This document shows positions 1 to 9,465 of a stretch of DNA of 46,585 bases, piece after piece; position 1 is the first letter of the stretch, and every line of letters starts with the position of its first letter. A program made the translations under genes and the position numbers. The notes beneath the pieces were generated by a model. That model ran no database searches. It was not told where the DNA came from and was given only the letters and a program-made list of their open reading frames with translations. Source of the stretch: Lacinutrix sp. MedPE-SW (GTDB taxonomy: Bacteria > Bacteroidota > Bacteroidia > Flavobacteriales > Flavobacteriaceae); the NCBI RefSeq assembly GCF_001874145.1, contig NZ_MPCX01000018.1:1-46585 (forward strand), given 5' to 3'.

Positions 1-30
1 CTACATTTGTGGGAGAGTAGGTCGTCGCCT
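1..30 (+). rRNA. rrf: 5S ribosomal RNA, 3' end only
   Basis: The first 30 bases match the conserved 3' end of Bacteroidota 5S rRNA (GGGAGAGTAGGTCGTCGCC at 11-29). A strong hairpin terminator follows at once. The rest of the gene, and presumably 16S and 23S, lies left of the window. Plus-strand orientation of an rRNA operon suggests replication runs left to right here. Confidence 0.92.
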
Positions 31-38
31 TTTTTATA

Positions 39-73
39 AATCCTCAACGTTTATTCGTTGAGGATTTTTTTTT
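39..73 (+). terminator. Rho-independent terminator of the rRNA operon
   Basis: An 11-bp perfect stem, AATCCTCAACG (39-49) with CGTTGAGGATT (56-66), closes a 6-nt loop and is followed by a T run through 73. It directly follows the 5S sequence. Confidence 0.93.
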
Positions 74-156
74 GCCCTTTTTGTAAGATTATATTTAAAT
101 GTTGACTAAATACGTTATAGATTGTATAATTAAATTTTTTCTAGTTAAATTCGTTT

Positions 157-651
157 ATGGATAATATTATAAAATGTAGCCTTGAAACTCTTCAAAAATC
201 AAAAAAGCTACTATTAAGTCTTAATAGTGAAAGCTTAAGTAATGCTAGTATATCTCCATATTATTCTAGTATTGGCTCTCATTTAAGACACGTATATGAT
301 TTTTATAATTGTTTGCTTAATAATGGTAATGAAGGAGTTATAGACTTAACTATTAGAAAAAGAGATTTATCTGTAGAAACATGCTGTGATTCTGCAATTG
401 GGTATTTAGATGATATTACATTAAAATTGAAATCTCTTAAATACGAAGCTAATACTTTAGTTAAAGTAATAGATGATCTTGGTTATGGAAATGTTGAAAT
501 AAATTATACTTATCCTGCATTACTGGCTCAAGCAAATAGTCACACAATTCACCATTATGCTATAATTGGCTATATTTTGGACAGACTAAATATTGAGTTT
601 TTAGATGATGATTTTGGATATAACCCAACTACTCCTAAAAAAACTAAATAA
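157..651 (+). CDS. DinB-like helical-bundle protein
   Basis: This 164-residue soluble protein has the pattern of the DinB/YfiT-like four-helix bundle, a family that often binds a divalent metal through three histidines. Candidate ligands are His42 and His45 in GSHLRHVYDFY (40-50) and His129, His132 and His133 in SHTIHHYAII. The family includes thiol-dependent transferases and many uncharacterised members, so no reaction can be assigned. It is a single-gene unit between the rRNA terminator and the convergent DUF6095/murQ pair. No Shine-Dalgarno sequence is visible, which is normal in this phylum. The fold assignment rests on the histidine pattern and length. Confidence 0.65.
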   Translation: MDNIIKCSLETLQKSKKLLLSLNSESLSNASISPYYSSIGSHLRHVYDFYNCLLNNGNEGVIDLTIRKRDLSVETCCDSAIGYLDDITLKLKSLKYEANTLVKVIDDLGYGNVEINYTYPALLAQANSHTIHHYAIIGYILDRLNIEFLDDDFGYNPTTPKKTK

Positions 652-655
652 AACT

Positions 656-898
656 TTATCTAGTTTTATTACTTTTAAACATACTATCTAAAATAGTATT
701 TAGACCTTTAAAAGCAAAATATATTGCAGATATACAAAATAGAACACCTATAACGATTAAGGGTATATATAATATTTTTTCTTGATTACTAAATGCAATA
801 TATAATACTGTAGGTCCTAAAAACATAAAGGCTATAGATATTCCCATTTTTTTTAGACCTTTAACCAAAATATCTCTGTCTGTACTTTTTGTTTCCAT
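656..898 (-). CDS. DUF6095 family small membrane protein
   Basis: This 80-residue protein has two predicted transmembrane helices (about 18-37 and 42-65) and short charged ends. It resembles the small flavobacterial family DUF6095, recalled as a common neighbour of murQ. Its ATG overlaps the murQ stop codon by one base (TAATG), so the two are translationally coupled and share a transcript. No function is known; the linkage suggests an envelope role, which is inference. Confidence 0.7.
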   Translation of the reverse strand: METKSTDRDILVKGLKKMGISIAFMFLGPTVLYIAFSNQEKILYIPLIVIGVLFCISAIYFAFKGLNTILDSMFKSNKTR

Positions 899-1710
899 TA
901 TTTTAAATAATCATTTATAGAAGCTCTTACACTTTTATTTTTTTCTAATAATTTTTGAGCTGTTTCTTTGTCTATTTTTAATTCTTGCATGACCATTGTA
1001 ATTCCTCGATTTACAAGTTTATTATTGCTTAATTGCATATCTACCATTTTATTACCTTTTACTCTTTTGAGCTTAATCATAGTAGTAGTTGAAAGCATAT
1101 TAAGTACTAATTTTTGAGCTGTTCCTGCTTTCATTCTTGAGCTTCCTGTTACAAATTCTGGTCCTACTATTACTTCAATTGGATATTTTGCAACATTAGA
1201 TAATGGGCTATTTTTATTACAAGTAATACATCCTGTAATTATATTATTTTTATTACAAATATTTAGTGCTTCAATAACGTATGGAGTAGTTCCTGATGCG
1301 GCTATACCAATTACGATATCTTTATTAGTAATGTTGTGTTTTTGTAAATCTTTCCAACCTTGGTCTTTAGAGTCTTCTGCAAATTCAACTGCGTCTCTAA
1401 TTGCTTTATCTCCACCGGCTATTAGACCAATTACCATATTAGGTGATACACCAAATGTTGGTGGACATTCTGAAGCATCTACGATACCTAGTCTTCCACT
1501 TGTTCCTGCACCTATATAAAATAGTCTTCCGTTATTTTTTAATTTTAATACTATTTGTTGTACAAGTTTTTCAATTTGTGGTATAGCTTTTTCTACTGCT
1601 AGTGGTACGCTTTGATCTTCTTTATTTATATTTTTTAAAATCTCTAAGGTTGCCATCTTTTCAAGATGGTTATAGTTTGAGTCTTTTTCTGTAGTTTTTT
1701 CGAATGTCAT
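898..1710 (-). CDS. murQ: N-acetylmuramic acid 6-phosphate etherase
   Basis: MurQ cleaves the lactyl ether of MurNAc-6-phosphate to give GlcNAc-6-phosphate and D-lactate, a cytoplasmic step of peptidoglycan recycling. The 270-residue protein has a SIS domain with the phosphosugar loop GAGTSGRLG (67-75). The two acidic residues known from the family sit in DASECPPTFG (Glu81) and DAVEF (Glu109). The length is slightly under the roughly 300 residues of proteobacterial MurQ, with nothing essential missing. A TACTTTTG -7 box lies only 4 bp before the ATG, so the mRNA may be leaderless. DUF6095 follows with a TAATG overlap. Confidence 0.96.
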   Translation of the reverse strand: MTFEKTTEKDSNYNHLEKMATLEILKNINKEDQSVPLAVEKAIPQIEKLVQQIVLKLKNNGRLFYIGAGTSGRLGIVDASECPPTFGVSPNMVIGLIAGGDKAIRDAVEFAEDSKDQGWKDLQKHNITNKDIVIGIAASGTTPYVIEALNICNKNNIITGCITCNKNSPLSNVAKYPIEVIVGPEFVTGSSRMKAGTAQKLVLNMLSTTTMIKLKRVKGNKMVDMQLSNNKLVNRGITMVMQELKIDKETAQKLLEKNKSVRASINDYLK

Positions 1711-1714
1711 GTTT

Positions 1715-1722
1715 CAAAAGTA
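1715..1722 (-). promoter_or_regulatory. Candidate -7 promoter box of murQ
   Basis: On the minus strand this reads TACTTTTG, a match to the Bacteroidota -7 consensus TAnnTTTG. It is four bases from the murQ ATG, which puts transcription start at or beside the start codon. Confidence 0.6.
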
Positions 1723-1754
1723 CGATAATTGTTATAAATATTAATTGTATCAAC

Positions 1755-1862
1755 GCGTTAGTGGTAGTAGCGGCATCCTTTTTTTTGTTGCGTTTATGCA
1801 AAAAAAAGATATAGCGGATGACACGACCAAATCATGCCTTAAAGCATGTTTTGGTAACGCCC
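1755..1862 (-). repeat. Structured intergenic element, copy A (three-way junction)
   Basis: Read on the minus strand, the element starts GGGCGTTACCAAA and ends AACGC. Its ends pair (1855-1860 with 1755-1760). Hairpin P2 pairs 1850-1855 with 1826-1831, and 1844-1848 with 1833-1837. Hairpin P3 pairs the ATC-T-run (1810 downward) with the A-run-GGAT ending at 1775. It shares conserved blocks and the whole fold with the copy at 9334-9433. It begins 3 bases after the DUF4249 stop codon, in the same orientation. It could be a structured RNA, a terminator-like 3' UTR element or a REP-type non-autonomous repeat. Confidence 0.8.
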
Positions 1863-1865
1863 TAA

Positions 1866-2681
1866 TTATTGTATTGTATATGTTGTTTCTGTTGCTTGTG
1901 AAACTCTAAAATATCCAAGTGGATAGTTTTTTGCGTTTGTTTGATTTGTACAGTTTCCACGAACGGTTGCTGGTTGCACTTCAAATGGTCCGCCACCACC
2001 TTCGGAAGTTTGTTGTAATAATATAAACATATATTCGTAAAACTGTTTTGATATACCGTAGTTTTTTATTGATAGTTGATTTCCTGGTTGGGTATCTGGA
2101 TTTGTATAAAAGGCAAATATTTGGTTTCCGTTTGTGAACTCGTCATTATATACTTCTAGGTACGGATTTGTTTCTGTTTCTTCTTGAAATTCGAAAAAAT
2201 AATAGTTTTCTTCGTTAGCTGGGTCTGTATAATATGCTTTTATCTCGATTTCATCTCCTGTAAATCCTCCATCATTTTCTTGTTGTATTGAATCTATTTG
2301 TGTTACACTCGTCATTGTTTCTGTTGCTGTGTAACTTTCGTTATTATAGTTTATATTTAATGTGTAGGTTTCATTTATTTGTGGATTAAAATTGAAACAT
2401 TCATATATCCCGTTATTGTTGGTATCATTAAAATTATATGTATTGTTATTTTGGTCGATTACTGATACTATTGCTCCTGTGGCAGCTGGTATTTGATTGT
2501 CGAAAAATGAAGTTGTAAGTGTTAATTTTATGGTTTGATAATTGCCAGATGTATTTTCGAACCAATTTATTGAAGCGTCTATAACTAATTTTGGTTCTGA
2601 GGTTGGAACGTCTACATCTATTACATCTTCACAGGCTGTTAAAAATAAAAATGATAATAGTATTAATGTTATGTTTTTCAT
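1866..2681 (-). CDS. DUF4249 outer-membrane lipoprotein, TonB-receptor partner
   Basis: This 271-residue protein has a lipoprotein signal ending in the lipobox LFLTAC, with the lipidated Cys at 17, followed by the acidic EDVIDVDVP typical of DUF4249 proteins. The rest is beta-rich and suits a surface-exposed lid or binding lipoprotein. It sits 3 bp downstream of a TonB-dependent receptor, the standard arrangement for this family, so the two probably form one uptake complex. The substrate is unknown; no glycan-utilisation or iron genes lie nearby. Structured element copy A starts immediately after the stop codon. Confidence 0.88.
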   Translation of the reverse strand: MKNITLILLSFLFLTACEDVIDVDVPTSEPKLVIDASINWFENTSGNYQTIKLTLTTSFFDNQIPAATGAIVSVIDQNNNTYNFNDTNNNGIYECFNFNPQINETYTLNINYNNESYTATETMTSVTQIDSIQQENDGGFTGDEIEIKAYYTDPANEENYYFFEFQEETETNPYLEVYNDEFTNGNQIFAFYTNPDTQPGNQLSIKNYGISKQFYEYMFILLQQTSEGGGGPFEVQPATVRGNCTNQTNAKNYPLGYFRVSQATETTYTIQ

Positions 2682-2684
2682 TTT

Positions 2685-5060
2685 TTAAAATTTAAAATTG
2701 TAAGAAACTGATGGTACTATACCAAAAATTGATAACCTTGTTGCTTCGTTATTTCCTGTGTCTTCGTTTTGAGCAAAAGATATTGATGCTGCATTTTTTC
2801 TGTTGTATAAATTATATATACCAAACACCCATGAGGTTTGCCAACCTTTTGTTTTTTCTGGTTTAGGTGTGTAAGTGGCAGAGATGTCTATACGATTATA
2901 GCTTGGTAGACGTGAAGAGTTTCTAGCGCTATAGTTTGGTATAACAACTCCATTATATTCATATTGGCTATTGGGATATGTTGTTGGTTGTCCGGTTTGA
3001 TATAAAAAATTGGCATTAAAATTCCATTTTTTATTAAAGTTATAACTAGAAGTTACAGATAGGTCGTGTGTTTTATCGTAACCAGTATTATACCAGTTGC
3101 CATTATTTATACCTGTTTCGTTTGGAGTACGTCCTTCAGTTTTTTGTTCAGATTTAGATATTGTATATGCTATCCAGCCTTTTAATCGTCCTTCATTTTT
3201 TCTAAATAATAATTCTAAGCCATAAGCTCGTGCTTTTCCATTTAGTATTACTCGTTCTATAGCATTGTTAGCTATAAGGTTTGCGCCGTCTATGTAGTCT
3301 ATTCTATTTTTTACATCCTTATAGTAACTTTCAATTTCTAAGGAATAATCTCCATCTTTTATATTTTTAAAATAACCAATTGCATATTGATCTAAAATTT
3401 GTGGTTTTACATATTTACCACTTGGTGTCCACACATCTAATGGCGTTGGAGAACTTGTATTAGAAAGTAAATGTAGATTTTGAGTCATTCTATTATAACT
3501 AGCTTTTATAGATGATACTCTATTTAATTGATATGCTGCTGAAATGCGTGGCTCTAAATTAAAAAAGGATTTTATAGTTTTACTGCGGCTAAAAGATTGT
3601 GTACCAATAGCATCTGCACTTTGGTAAATTTGAAAATTATTATTAAAAACTACTGCTTGATTGTTTTCATAAATATTTAGTTCGTCTTGTCCTAAACGAA
3701 GAAAACTACTTAATCTTAGCCCATAGGATAATGTAAGTTTATTAGATACTTTGTGTTCTGCGTCAAGATAGATTGCATTTTCGAAAGCATATTTATCTAT
3801 AAGTTTTTCTGCATTAATTCCAGAAGTTGGGGTAGAAGGTTCTATTTCTCCAGGGTTAAATTTATAATAGATACTGTTTAAACCGTATTGTAATTTAAAC
3901 TTGTTACTTATATAATGTTTTAAATCGTATTTAAAATTAAAATTTCTTATGCCAGAATTAAAATCAAATTCTACAAAGTCTAAATCTAAGCCATAGTAAT
4001 AGTCTGAATAAATTAGAGACATATTAGAAAATAACTTATCAGAAAACAGATGGTTCCATCTAAAGTTTAAAATTGTATTACCATATAAATTTCTAAAACT
4101 TTGAGAGAGACTAAAAACATCTCTACCAAAATATCCTGATAGATAAACACTATTATTTTCGTTAAGTTTATAACTTAATTTAGTATTTAAATCGTAAAAA
4201 TAGGCCTTATTGTCTATATCAAAAAGTGGTAAAAATAAATGGGCATAAGAGCTTCTACCACCAAGTAAAAAGGAACCTTTTTCTTTTTTTATAGGACCTT
4301 CGATTAGCAATCTGCTAGATACTATTCCAATTCCACCATTCGCATGAAAGCTTTTGTTATTTCCATCTTTTTGATAAATGTCTAAAACCGAAGCTACACG
4401 ACCACCATACCGTGCAGGAATGCCTCCTTTATATAATTTTAAATCTTTAATAGCATCTGGATTAAATACAGAAAATAGTCCAAATAAATGTGAAGAATTA
4501 AATACTGTAGCCTCATCAAGTAATATAAGGTTTTGGTCTGCAGCACCACCACGAACATTAAACCCAGAAGAACCTTCACCGGCATTTGTTACGCCTGGAA
4601 GTAGTGTTATAGCTTTTAAAACATCTGCCTCACCAAGAACTACAGGAATTTGTTTTATAGTAGATGCTGTAAGTGCATTAACACTCATTTGCGGTTTTTT
4701 TATGCTTAGCTTTTCAATGTTTTCTGTTATAATAACTTCGTCTAAACTTTCTGACGATTCTGTAAGAGTGAAATTTTGTTTTAAGTTTTTATCTAGTGTA
4801 ATCGCTACCGTTTTATTTAGATAACCAACATAACTTAATACAATTGAGTAATTACCTTTAGGCAAAGTAATAGAATAAAAACCGTACTCATTAGTAATAG
4901 TACCAGTGTTTTCATTAGGAAAAAGAATATTAACACCAATTAATGTTTCGTTACTATTTTCTTCAAAAACAGTGCCGCTTAAAGTGAATTTTTCTTGCGC
5001 TATTAGCGATGAAATATTAAAACAAAATAAGAGAATTAGTAATAATTTAGAGGTATTCAT
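2685..5060 (-). CDS. TonB-dependent receptor with carboxypeptidase-like N-terminal domain
   Basis: This 791-residue outer-membrane protein has a signal peptide (about 1-21), a carboxypeptidase-D regulatory-like beta-sandwich (about 25-110, beginning FTLSGTVFEENSNETLIGVN), a TonB plug (about 120-230, with GFNVRGGAADQNLILLDEA) and a 22-strand barrel to the C-terminal aromatic residue (Phe791). It imports an unidentified ligand using TonB/ExbBD energy. It is shorter than SusC proteins and lacks their signature, and it pairs with DUF4249 rather than SusD. It starts just downstream of the icd terminator, so it is probably transcribed separately. No frameshift is seen. Confidence 0.93.
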   Translation of the reverse strand: MNTSKLLLILLFCFNISSLIAQEKFTLSGTVFEENSNETLIGVNILFPNENTGTITNEYGFYSITLPKGNYSIVLSYVGYLNKTVAITLDKNLKQNFTLTESSESLDEVIITENIEKLSIKKPQMSVNALTASTIKQIPVVLGEADVLKAITLLPGVTNAGEGSSGFNVRGGAADQNLILLDEATVFNSSHLFGLFSVFNPDAIKDLKLYKGGIPARYGGRVASVLDIYQKDGNNKSFHANGGIGIVSSRLLIEGPIKKEKGSFLLGGRSSYAHLFLPLFDIDNKAYFYDLNTKLSYKLNENNSVYLSGYFGRDVFSLSQSFRNLYGNTILNFRWNHLFSDKLFSNMSLIYSDYYYGLDLDFVEFDFNSGIRNFNFKYDLKHYISNKFKLQYGLNSIYYKFNPGEIEPSTPTSGINAEKLIDKYAFENAIYLDAEHKVSNKLTLSYGLRLSSFLRLGQDELNIYENNQAVVFNNNFQIYQSADAIGTQSFSRSKTIKSFFNLEPRISAAYQLNRVSSIKASYNRMTQNLHLLSNTSSPTPLDVWTPSGKYVKPQILDQYAIGYFKNIKDGDYSLEIESYYKDVKNRIDYIDGANLIANNAIERVILNGKARAYGLELLFRKNEGRLKGWIAYTISKSEQKTEGRTPNETGINNGNWYNTGYDKTHDLSVTSSYNFNKKWNFNANFLYQTGQPTTYPNSQYEYNGVVIPNYSARNSSRLPSYNRIDISATYTPKPEKTKGWQTSWVFGIYNLYNRKNAASISFAQNEDTGNNEATRLSIFGIVPSVSYNFKF

Positions 5061-5088
5061 CTATAGCATTTTATAAAGTAAATTTATA

Positions 5089-5119
5089 AAAAAAAGCTCC
5101 TAAAACAGGAGCTTTTTTA
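5089..5119 (-). terminator. Rho-independent terminator of icd
   Basis: AAAAAAGCTCCT (5090-5101) pairs with AGGAGCTTTTTT (5107-5118) around a 5-nt loop, with runs of A and T on both sides. It lies 20 bp after the icd stop on the minus strand and separates icd from the TonB-receptor gene. Confidence 0.9.
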
Positions 5120-5137
5120 TTAAACTTAATGTAAATT

Positions 5138-7375
<2,238 letters not shown>

Positions 7376-7389
7376 TTAAATAATAAAAA

Positions 7390-7416
7390 TCCGAAAAGTT
7401 TCGGAATGCGAATATA
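7390..7416 (-). promoter_or_regulatory. icd promoter box and inverted repeat at the likely start site
   Basis: The minus strand reads TATATTCG at 7416-7409, close to TAnnTTTG. Immediately downstream, TCCGAAAAGTTTCGGA (7390-7405) is an inverted repeat with 7-bp arms and a 2-bp centre. It overlaps the predicted +1, so it could be an operator or a 5'-end hairpin. Confidence 0.5.
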
Positions 7417-7527
7417 CAAAATTTCAATGCTTTTTTAAAGCCAGAAGCACATCACTTAATTGTATTTGAATAGATTGCAAATATCTGTCTATGCTTTTAT
7501 TAAATTAATAATTTTGGTAGCTAAAAA

Positions 7528-8100
7528 TTATTCAATTATAATTTTAAAGTCTTTTAAAAGGCCTAAAATTTCATTTTTCGAAAATTTAGCGTTTTTCAGT
7601 TTATTTTTAATAGGTGAAATAGAGTAGTTGTATGCAGTAGTAAAATCTGTTTTTTCAAGGTTCGTGTTTTCAAATACTGCAAGATCAAGATTACAGTTGC
7701 TAAAAACTGCTTGTTGTAAATTAGAATTAGTGAAATCTGTTTTTTCTAATTTACAGTTTTTAAAAACGGTTTGTTTAATATCTAAGTTATAGAAAGAGGC
7801 TAAATTAAGCTTACAATTAGTAAAAGACATTTGTAATAAAAATGTATTACATTCATTAAAAGGCGTGCCAACCATTTTACAACTATCAAAGCTTACAGTT
7901 TTAAAAGCTGTTTCTCCAAGTTTTACAGCGCTAAAATTACAGTTTATAAATTCACATTCTAAAAAAGCTATGCCAGATAAATAGGTGCTACTAAAATCGC
8001 AGTTTGTAAACGTACAATTATCGTATTCTGCTTTAGGTAATGTTTGTTCTTTATAATCTATAGATTTAAAATTTTTATCGGTAATAAAAGGTAAGTTCAT
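7528..8100 (-). CDS. Pentapeptide-repeat protein
   Basis: The 190 residues consist largely of pentapeptide units of the A(D/N)LXX type, here Cys- and Asn-rich (repeated xFxNCxL, for example CTFTNCDF, FTNCKLNLASF, FKNCKLEKTDF). These form a right-handed quadrilateral beta-helix from about residue 15 to 155. A short non-repeat C-terminus (KNEILGLLKDFKIIIE) may cap the helix. Some relatives (Qnr, MfpA) mimic DNA and protect gyrase; most have no known function, so resistance should not be assumed. It has no signal peptide and is probably monocistronic, with no co-oriented partner close by. Confidence 0.9.
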   Translation of the reverse strand: MNLPFITDKNFKSIDYKEQTLPKAEYDNCTFTNCDFSSTYLSGIAFLECEFINCNFSAVKLGETAFKTVSFDSCKMVGTPFNECNTFLLQMSFTNCKLNLASFYNLDIKQTVFKNCKLEKTDFTNSNLQQAVFSNCNLDLAVFENTNLEKTDFTTAYNYSISPIKNKLKNAKFSKNEILGLLKDFKIIIE

Positions 8101-8169
8101 TATTAGTATTTGTGGTAAAAATACACTTTTTGAATTTCTAATAAATTATAGTGAAAGAGATTATAAAAT

Positions 8170-8216
8170 AAAAGCCATAACATAATAGATTTAACTATTA
8201 ATATTATGGCTTTTTT
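8170..8216 (-). terminator. Hairpin terminator without an assigned gene
   Basis: AAAAGCCATAA (8170-8180) pairs with TTATGGCTTTT (8204-8214), and an inner TAATAG/CTATTA pair shortens the loop. A and T runs on both sides make it potentially bidirectional. On the plus strand there is no upstream plus-strand gene. On the minus strand it would end a transcript from the 8220-8760 interval. Confidence 0.75.
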
Positions 8217-8765
8217 GAGATAACATTTTTAATTTATTTAGCTTTCACTAAATCAATCTAAAACCTAAGTTTTACATCTTTTCAATTTAAAAATTGTTAA
8301 ATCAAAGATACATTTGGTTAACTTTCAAAATGTATTGACTTGTTACACCGTTTGTACCCGAAAATTGTTTTTCTTTAAACTTTAACCCGTATATATTTTA
8401 TTTTAATAAAATATTTATTTTAAAGTCTTGTTTCTTCCTTTCGTATTCACTTTCGATCTCTACTACTTTTTCCGAAACTTTCAATTTTCACAACTACAGT
8501 CTGTGTTACATACTCTAGTTTTAAAAATATCATGGTTTTAAATAACAATATCTACATACAGTATTTAAAAACCTCAAAAAACAATAAATACTTAATTTTT
8601 TAAGTACTATTTAAAACTAATAAGTTTTAAATAAATTAACATAAATTTTAAGACAATTCTTAAAAACCAATAGTTTTGTTGTTAATTGTTTAGCTAATTT
8701 AATAAATAAGATTAGTATTAGCAAATTTATTAAAGTGCTATTTATCAACCAGTTATAAACTTAGG

Positions 8766-8785
8766 TTATTAACAATTGTTAATAA
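8766..8785. repeat. Perfect 20-bp palindrome
   Basis: TTATTAACAATTGTTAATAA is its own reverse complement. Related TTATNAAC words precede it at 8742 and 8753, giving spacings of 11 and 13 bp, with the opposite-strand copy inside the palindrome. It could be a dimeric regulator site or a structure beside the rplS terminator. Confidence 0.7.
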
Positions 8786-8787
8786 AC

Positions 8788-8819
8788 AAAAAGCCTAACT
8801 TATTAAAGTTAGGCTTTTT
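8788..8819 (-). terminator. Rho-independent terminator of rplS
   Basis: AAAAAGCCTAACTT (8788-8801) pairs perfectly with AAGTTAGGCTTTTT (8806-8819) around the loop ATTA, about 23 bp after the rplS stop. Confidence 0.93.
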
Positions 8820-8841
8820 AATGTTATTTAAAAGAAAGAGA

Positions 8842-9195
8842 TTATTTTCTTCTCGCTTCTTTAATTCTTGCTTTTTTACCTGTAAGACCTCTAAAGTAAA
8901 AGATTCTAGCTCTACGAACTTTACCTCTTTTGTTAACTTCAACTTTCTGTAATGCAGGTAAATTAACTGGGAAGATACGCTCAACACCAATTGTTCCAGA
9001 CATTTTTCTAATTGTAAAGGTTTCTGATGATCCAGTACCTCTTCTTTGTAAAACTACACCTCTAAAAAACTGTGTTCTACTTTTTTCACCTTCACGAATT
9101 TCGTAGTATACAGTAATTGTATCACCAGCAGAAAATTCTGGAAAGTCTTTTGTTGTTACAAACTCGTCTTGTACAAATTTAATTAAAGATTCCAT
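8842..9195 (-). CDS. rplS: 50S ribosomal protein L19
   Basis: L19 lies at the 30S-50S interface of the ribosome. The 117 residues match the family length (about 115). Recognisable segments are FSAGDTITVYYEIREGEKSR, FRGVVLQRRG, the conserved GVERIFPVNLP and the basic end RRARIFYFRGLTGKKARIKE. It is transcribed alone here, from a near-ideal Bacteroidota promoter to a strong terminator. In many other bacteria it is cotranscribed with trmD; here trmD lies about 770 bp upstream on the same strand, separated by a GyrI-like gene and structured element copy B. Confidence 0.98.
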   Translation of the reverse strand: MESLIKFVQDEFVTTKDFPEFSAGDTITVYYEIREGEKSRTQFFRGVVLQRRGTGSSETFTIRKMSGTIGVERIFPVNLPALQKVEVNKRGKVRRARIFYFRGLTGKKARIKEARRK

Positions 9196-9269
9196 CTTTA
9201 TTTATTTTAAAATTATTGATTCAGAACAACATTCACGTATATCGCCAGAGGTTAACCCGAAATTGGCTG

Positions 9270-9300
9270 CAAATATAGTTATATTAACTTAAATAGCAAA
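9270..9300 (-). promoter_or_regulatory. rplS promoter, full Bacteroidota consensus
   Basis: On the minus strand, TTTG (9300-9297) is followed after exactly 19 nt by TATATTTG (9277-9270). This equals the TTTG-N19-TAnnTTTG consensus established in Bacteroides and Flavobacterium. Transcription would start near 9263, leaving a leader of about 68 nt. Confidence 0.85.
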
Positions 9301-9333
9301 CAACTAAAATTAATTTTAAGTCATTTATATTTT

Positions 9334-9433
9334 GGGCGTTACCAAGCCATGCGAAAGGCAATGTCTTGGTCAGGCTTTCCGCTATATCTTTTTTAAGAAA
9401 AATAAAAAAGGATGCCGCATCAATCCTTAACGC
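9334..9433 (+). repeat. Structured intergenic element, copy B (three-way junction)
   Basis: The plus strand starts GGGCGTTACCAAG and ends TTAACGC. P1 pairs 9336-9341 with 9428-9433. P2 pairs ACCAAG (9341-9346) with CTTGGT (9365-9370), plus CAT (9348-9350) with ATG (9361-9363). P3 pairs ATC-TTTTTT (9386-9394) with AAAAAAGGAT (9404-9413). Blocks shared with copy A are GGGCGTTACCAA, CCGCTATATCTTTTTT and AAAAAAGGATGCCGC. The outer P2 pair is A-U in copy A and G-C here, a compensatory change. It lies between rplS and the GyrI-like gene and runs opposite to both. Confidence 0.8.
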
Positions 9434-9465
9434 ATTACTATACTTTAATACTTCAATTAGCTCAA

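Larger units (their letters stand above)
8101..8841. other. Long non-coding interval with a terminator, a palindrome and a possible small RNA
   Basis: No ORF with plausible protein character is seen in about 740 bp. From left to right it holds a bidirectional terminator (8170-8216), a stretch of small inverted repeats (8260-8330), a more GC-balanced stretch that is purine-rich on the minus strand (8430-8520), a very AT-rich stretch (8520-8740), a 20-bp palindrome (8766-8785) and the rplS terminator (8788-8819). Minus-strand -7-like boxes occur at 8310-8303 (TATCTTTG) and 8729-8722 (TAAATTTG). A terminator facing no annotated gene suggests an unrecognised minus-strand transcript. RNase P RNA and tmRNA hallmarks are absent. 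Confidence 0.5.

Noticed and set aside
7528-8100. Quinolone-resistance (Qnr) gene
   Set aside because: The pentapeptide repeats are real, but the Cys/Asn-rich pattern and short length resemble generic family members; nothing shows gyrase binding.
8217-8785. Possible chromosomal replication origin in the AT-rich gap with TTATNAAC words
   Set aside because: None of the words matches TTATCCACA closely (two or more mismatches). The plus-strand rRNA operon at position 1 would face an origin at 8.7 kb, against the usual leading-strand orientation, and genes on both sides point the same way. GC skew of the whole chromosome would decide.
8769-8990. 73-codon minus-strand ORF across the rplS end
   Set aside because: It overlaps rplS out of frame, runs through the rplS terminator and the palindrome, and has no protein-like features.
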